Origin: Cepaea nemoralis
Lineage: Eukaryota > Mollusca > Gastropoda > Stylommatophora > Helicidae
NCBI GenBank assembly: GCA_014155875.1
Contig: JACEFZ010022425.1
Coordinates: 422,501-486,500, forward strand
Direction of reading: 5' to 3'
DNA: 64,000 nucleotides
Below the pieces are notes generated by a model. The model saw nothing but the letters and a program-made list of their open reading frames with translations, was not told where the DNA came from and did not search any database. Shown here one piece after another: positions 63,433 through 64,000 of this stretch (positions within the stretch are counted from its first letter, which is position 1; the number at the start of each line of letters is the position of its first letter). The translations under genes were made by a program, and so were the position numbers.

Positions 63433-64000
63433 AAACTCAAGCTACGGCTTGCAACCTGGAACGTGAGAACCATGTGTCCAGGATTTTCCACTGACTTGAC
63501 CAATATTGACGATGCGAGAAAAACGGCTGTGATTGATGCCGAACTCAATCGTCTTAACATTGATATTGCTGGCCTGCAGGAGACTCGCCTCGCTGAGGAA
63601 GGGTCACTCAGGGAAAACAATTACACCTTTTTTTGGAAGGGTAGAGGGCAGGCAGAAAAAAGGCAACACGGTGTGGGCTTTGCATTGAAGAATTCGCTAC
63701 TGGGAATGATTGAAATTCCAGCAGGAGGAAATGAAGGACTATTATCCCTACGCTTGGCAACCTCTTGTGGGTTTGCCACCATTATTACTGCATATGCACC
63801 GACACTCGATTCCTCTGATGATGTGAAGGATTCGTTCTATGAGGAGTTAGACTCCGTGATCAAGGCAGTTCCAAAATCTGACTACATTTATATGCTCGGT
63901 GATTTCAATGCTCGTGTGGGCAAGGACTCGAGTTCATGGCCAGTGTGCCTTGGAAAATACAACATCGGTCGCATGAATGAAAATGGGCAAAGGCTGCTGG
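63433..64000 (+). CDS. LINE-Z apurinic endonuclease domain, partial (runs off window)
   Basis: N-terminal nicking nuclease (exonuclease-endonuclease-phosphatase fold) that cuts target DNA for reverse transcription. The open frame reads LRLATWNVRTM, DIAGLQETRLAEEG (Glu of the QETR box), QHGVGFALKNSLL, TAYAPTLDSSDD and YMLGDFNARVGKDSS (GDFNARVG box), with no stop to the window end. The first ATG in frame is 63472, but the conserved TWN residue lies upstream at 63454-63462. A TAG at 63430-63432 blocks extension, so the real start is either non-AUG, upstream and mutated, or lost. The RT part lies outside the window. Confidence 0.88.

Overview
ORGANISM. This is animal nuclear DNA, probably from a lophotrochozoan invertebrate and most likely a mollusc (inference). 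The reasons are the very high density of non-LTR retrotransposons with RNase H or with 'endonuclease-reverse transcriptase' ORFs, tRNA-derived SINEs, Helitron-like elements with tetranucleotide microsatellites (the style of the bivalve 'pearl' elements), large simple-sequence blocks, and one DUF229-family gene. There is no bacterial gene organisation, no CRISPR array and no intact rRNA or tRNA gene. Family names used here (LINE-A, -B, -C, -D, -X, -Y, -Z, -W, SINE-1 to -4, R2, R3) are my own labels.

LAYOUT. 1-2010: an inverted, window-truncated Helitron-like element with a giant GGA tract. 2-11.6 kb: SINEs, minisatellites and 5'-truncated LINE ends. 11.9-15.8 kb: a structurally complete LTR retrotransposon (544/543-bp LTRs, 5-bp target duplication GATGT) whose only recognisable protein is a Gag; no pol is seen. 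15.8-19.7 kb: SINE-4, repeat R3, and LINE-Z and LINE-Y ends. 19.8-21.8 kb (minus): the one convincing host-type gene, a 640-codon DUF229 (sulfatase/alkaline-phosphatase-like) ORF, with a membrane anchor lying just upstream in a shifted frame. 21.9-34.5 kb: LINE relics, a 26-bp minisatellite, a TTGG block and hairpin-bearing minisatellites. 34.6-54.0 kb: two related tandem units, each running 81-bp minisatellite, GACA/GA block, LINE-Y, Helitron-like element with about 2.9 kb of pure pyrimidine, (TA)n, LINE-Y. They end in an oppositely oriented ~0.95-kb segment. 54.2-56.4 kb: SINE-4, a pogo-like MITE, LINE-X, SINE-1. 56.4-64 kb: a nest in which a minus-strand LINE-Z is split by a young LINE-A copy (925 intact codons, 11-bp target duplication) and by a 634-bp unclassified insert (17-bp target duplication). 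A second LINE-Z 5' end runs out of the right edge in the opposite direction.

HOW IT WORKS TOGETHER. Almost nothing here acts as a cellular pathway. The window is a layered record of retrotransposition. LINE-A encodes a catalytically complete RT and RNase H. LINE-Y shows an intact YADD in one relic. LINE-Z copies are broken (FADE instead of FADD). SINEs and the Gag-only LTR element are non-autonomous and must depend on enzymes made elsewhere. LINE families differ in their 3' tandem tails (CTAA, GATAACT, GACT, GAT/GATT, GAA). Long apparent ORFs in the GGA/TCC tracts and TA repeats are compositional artefacts and are not annotated as genes.
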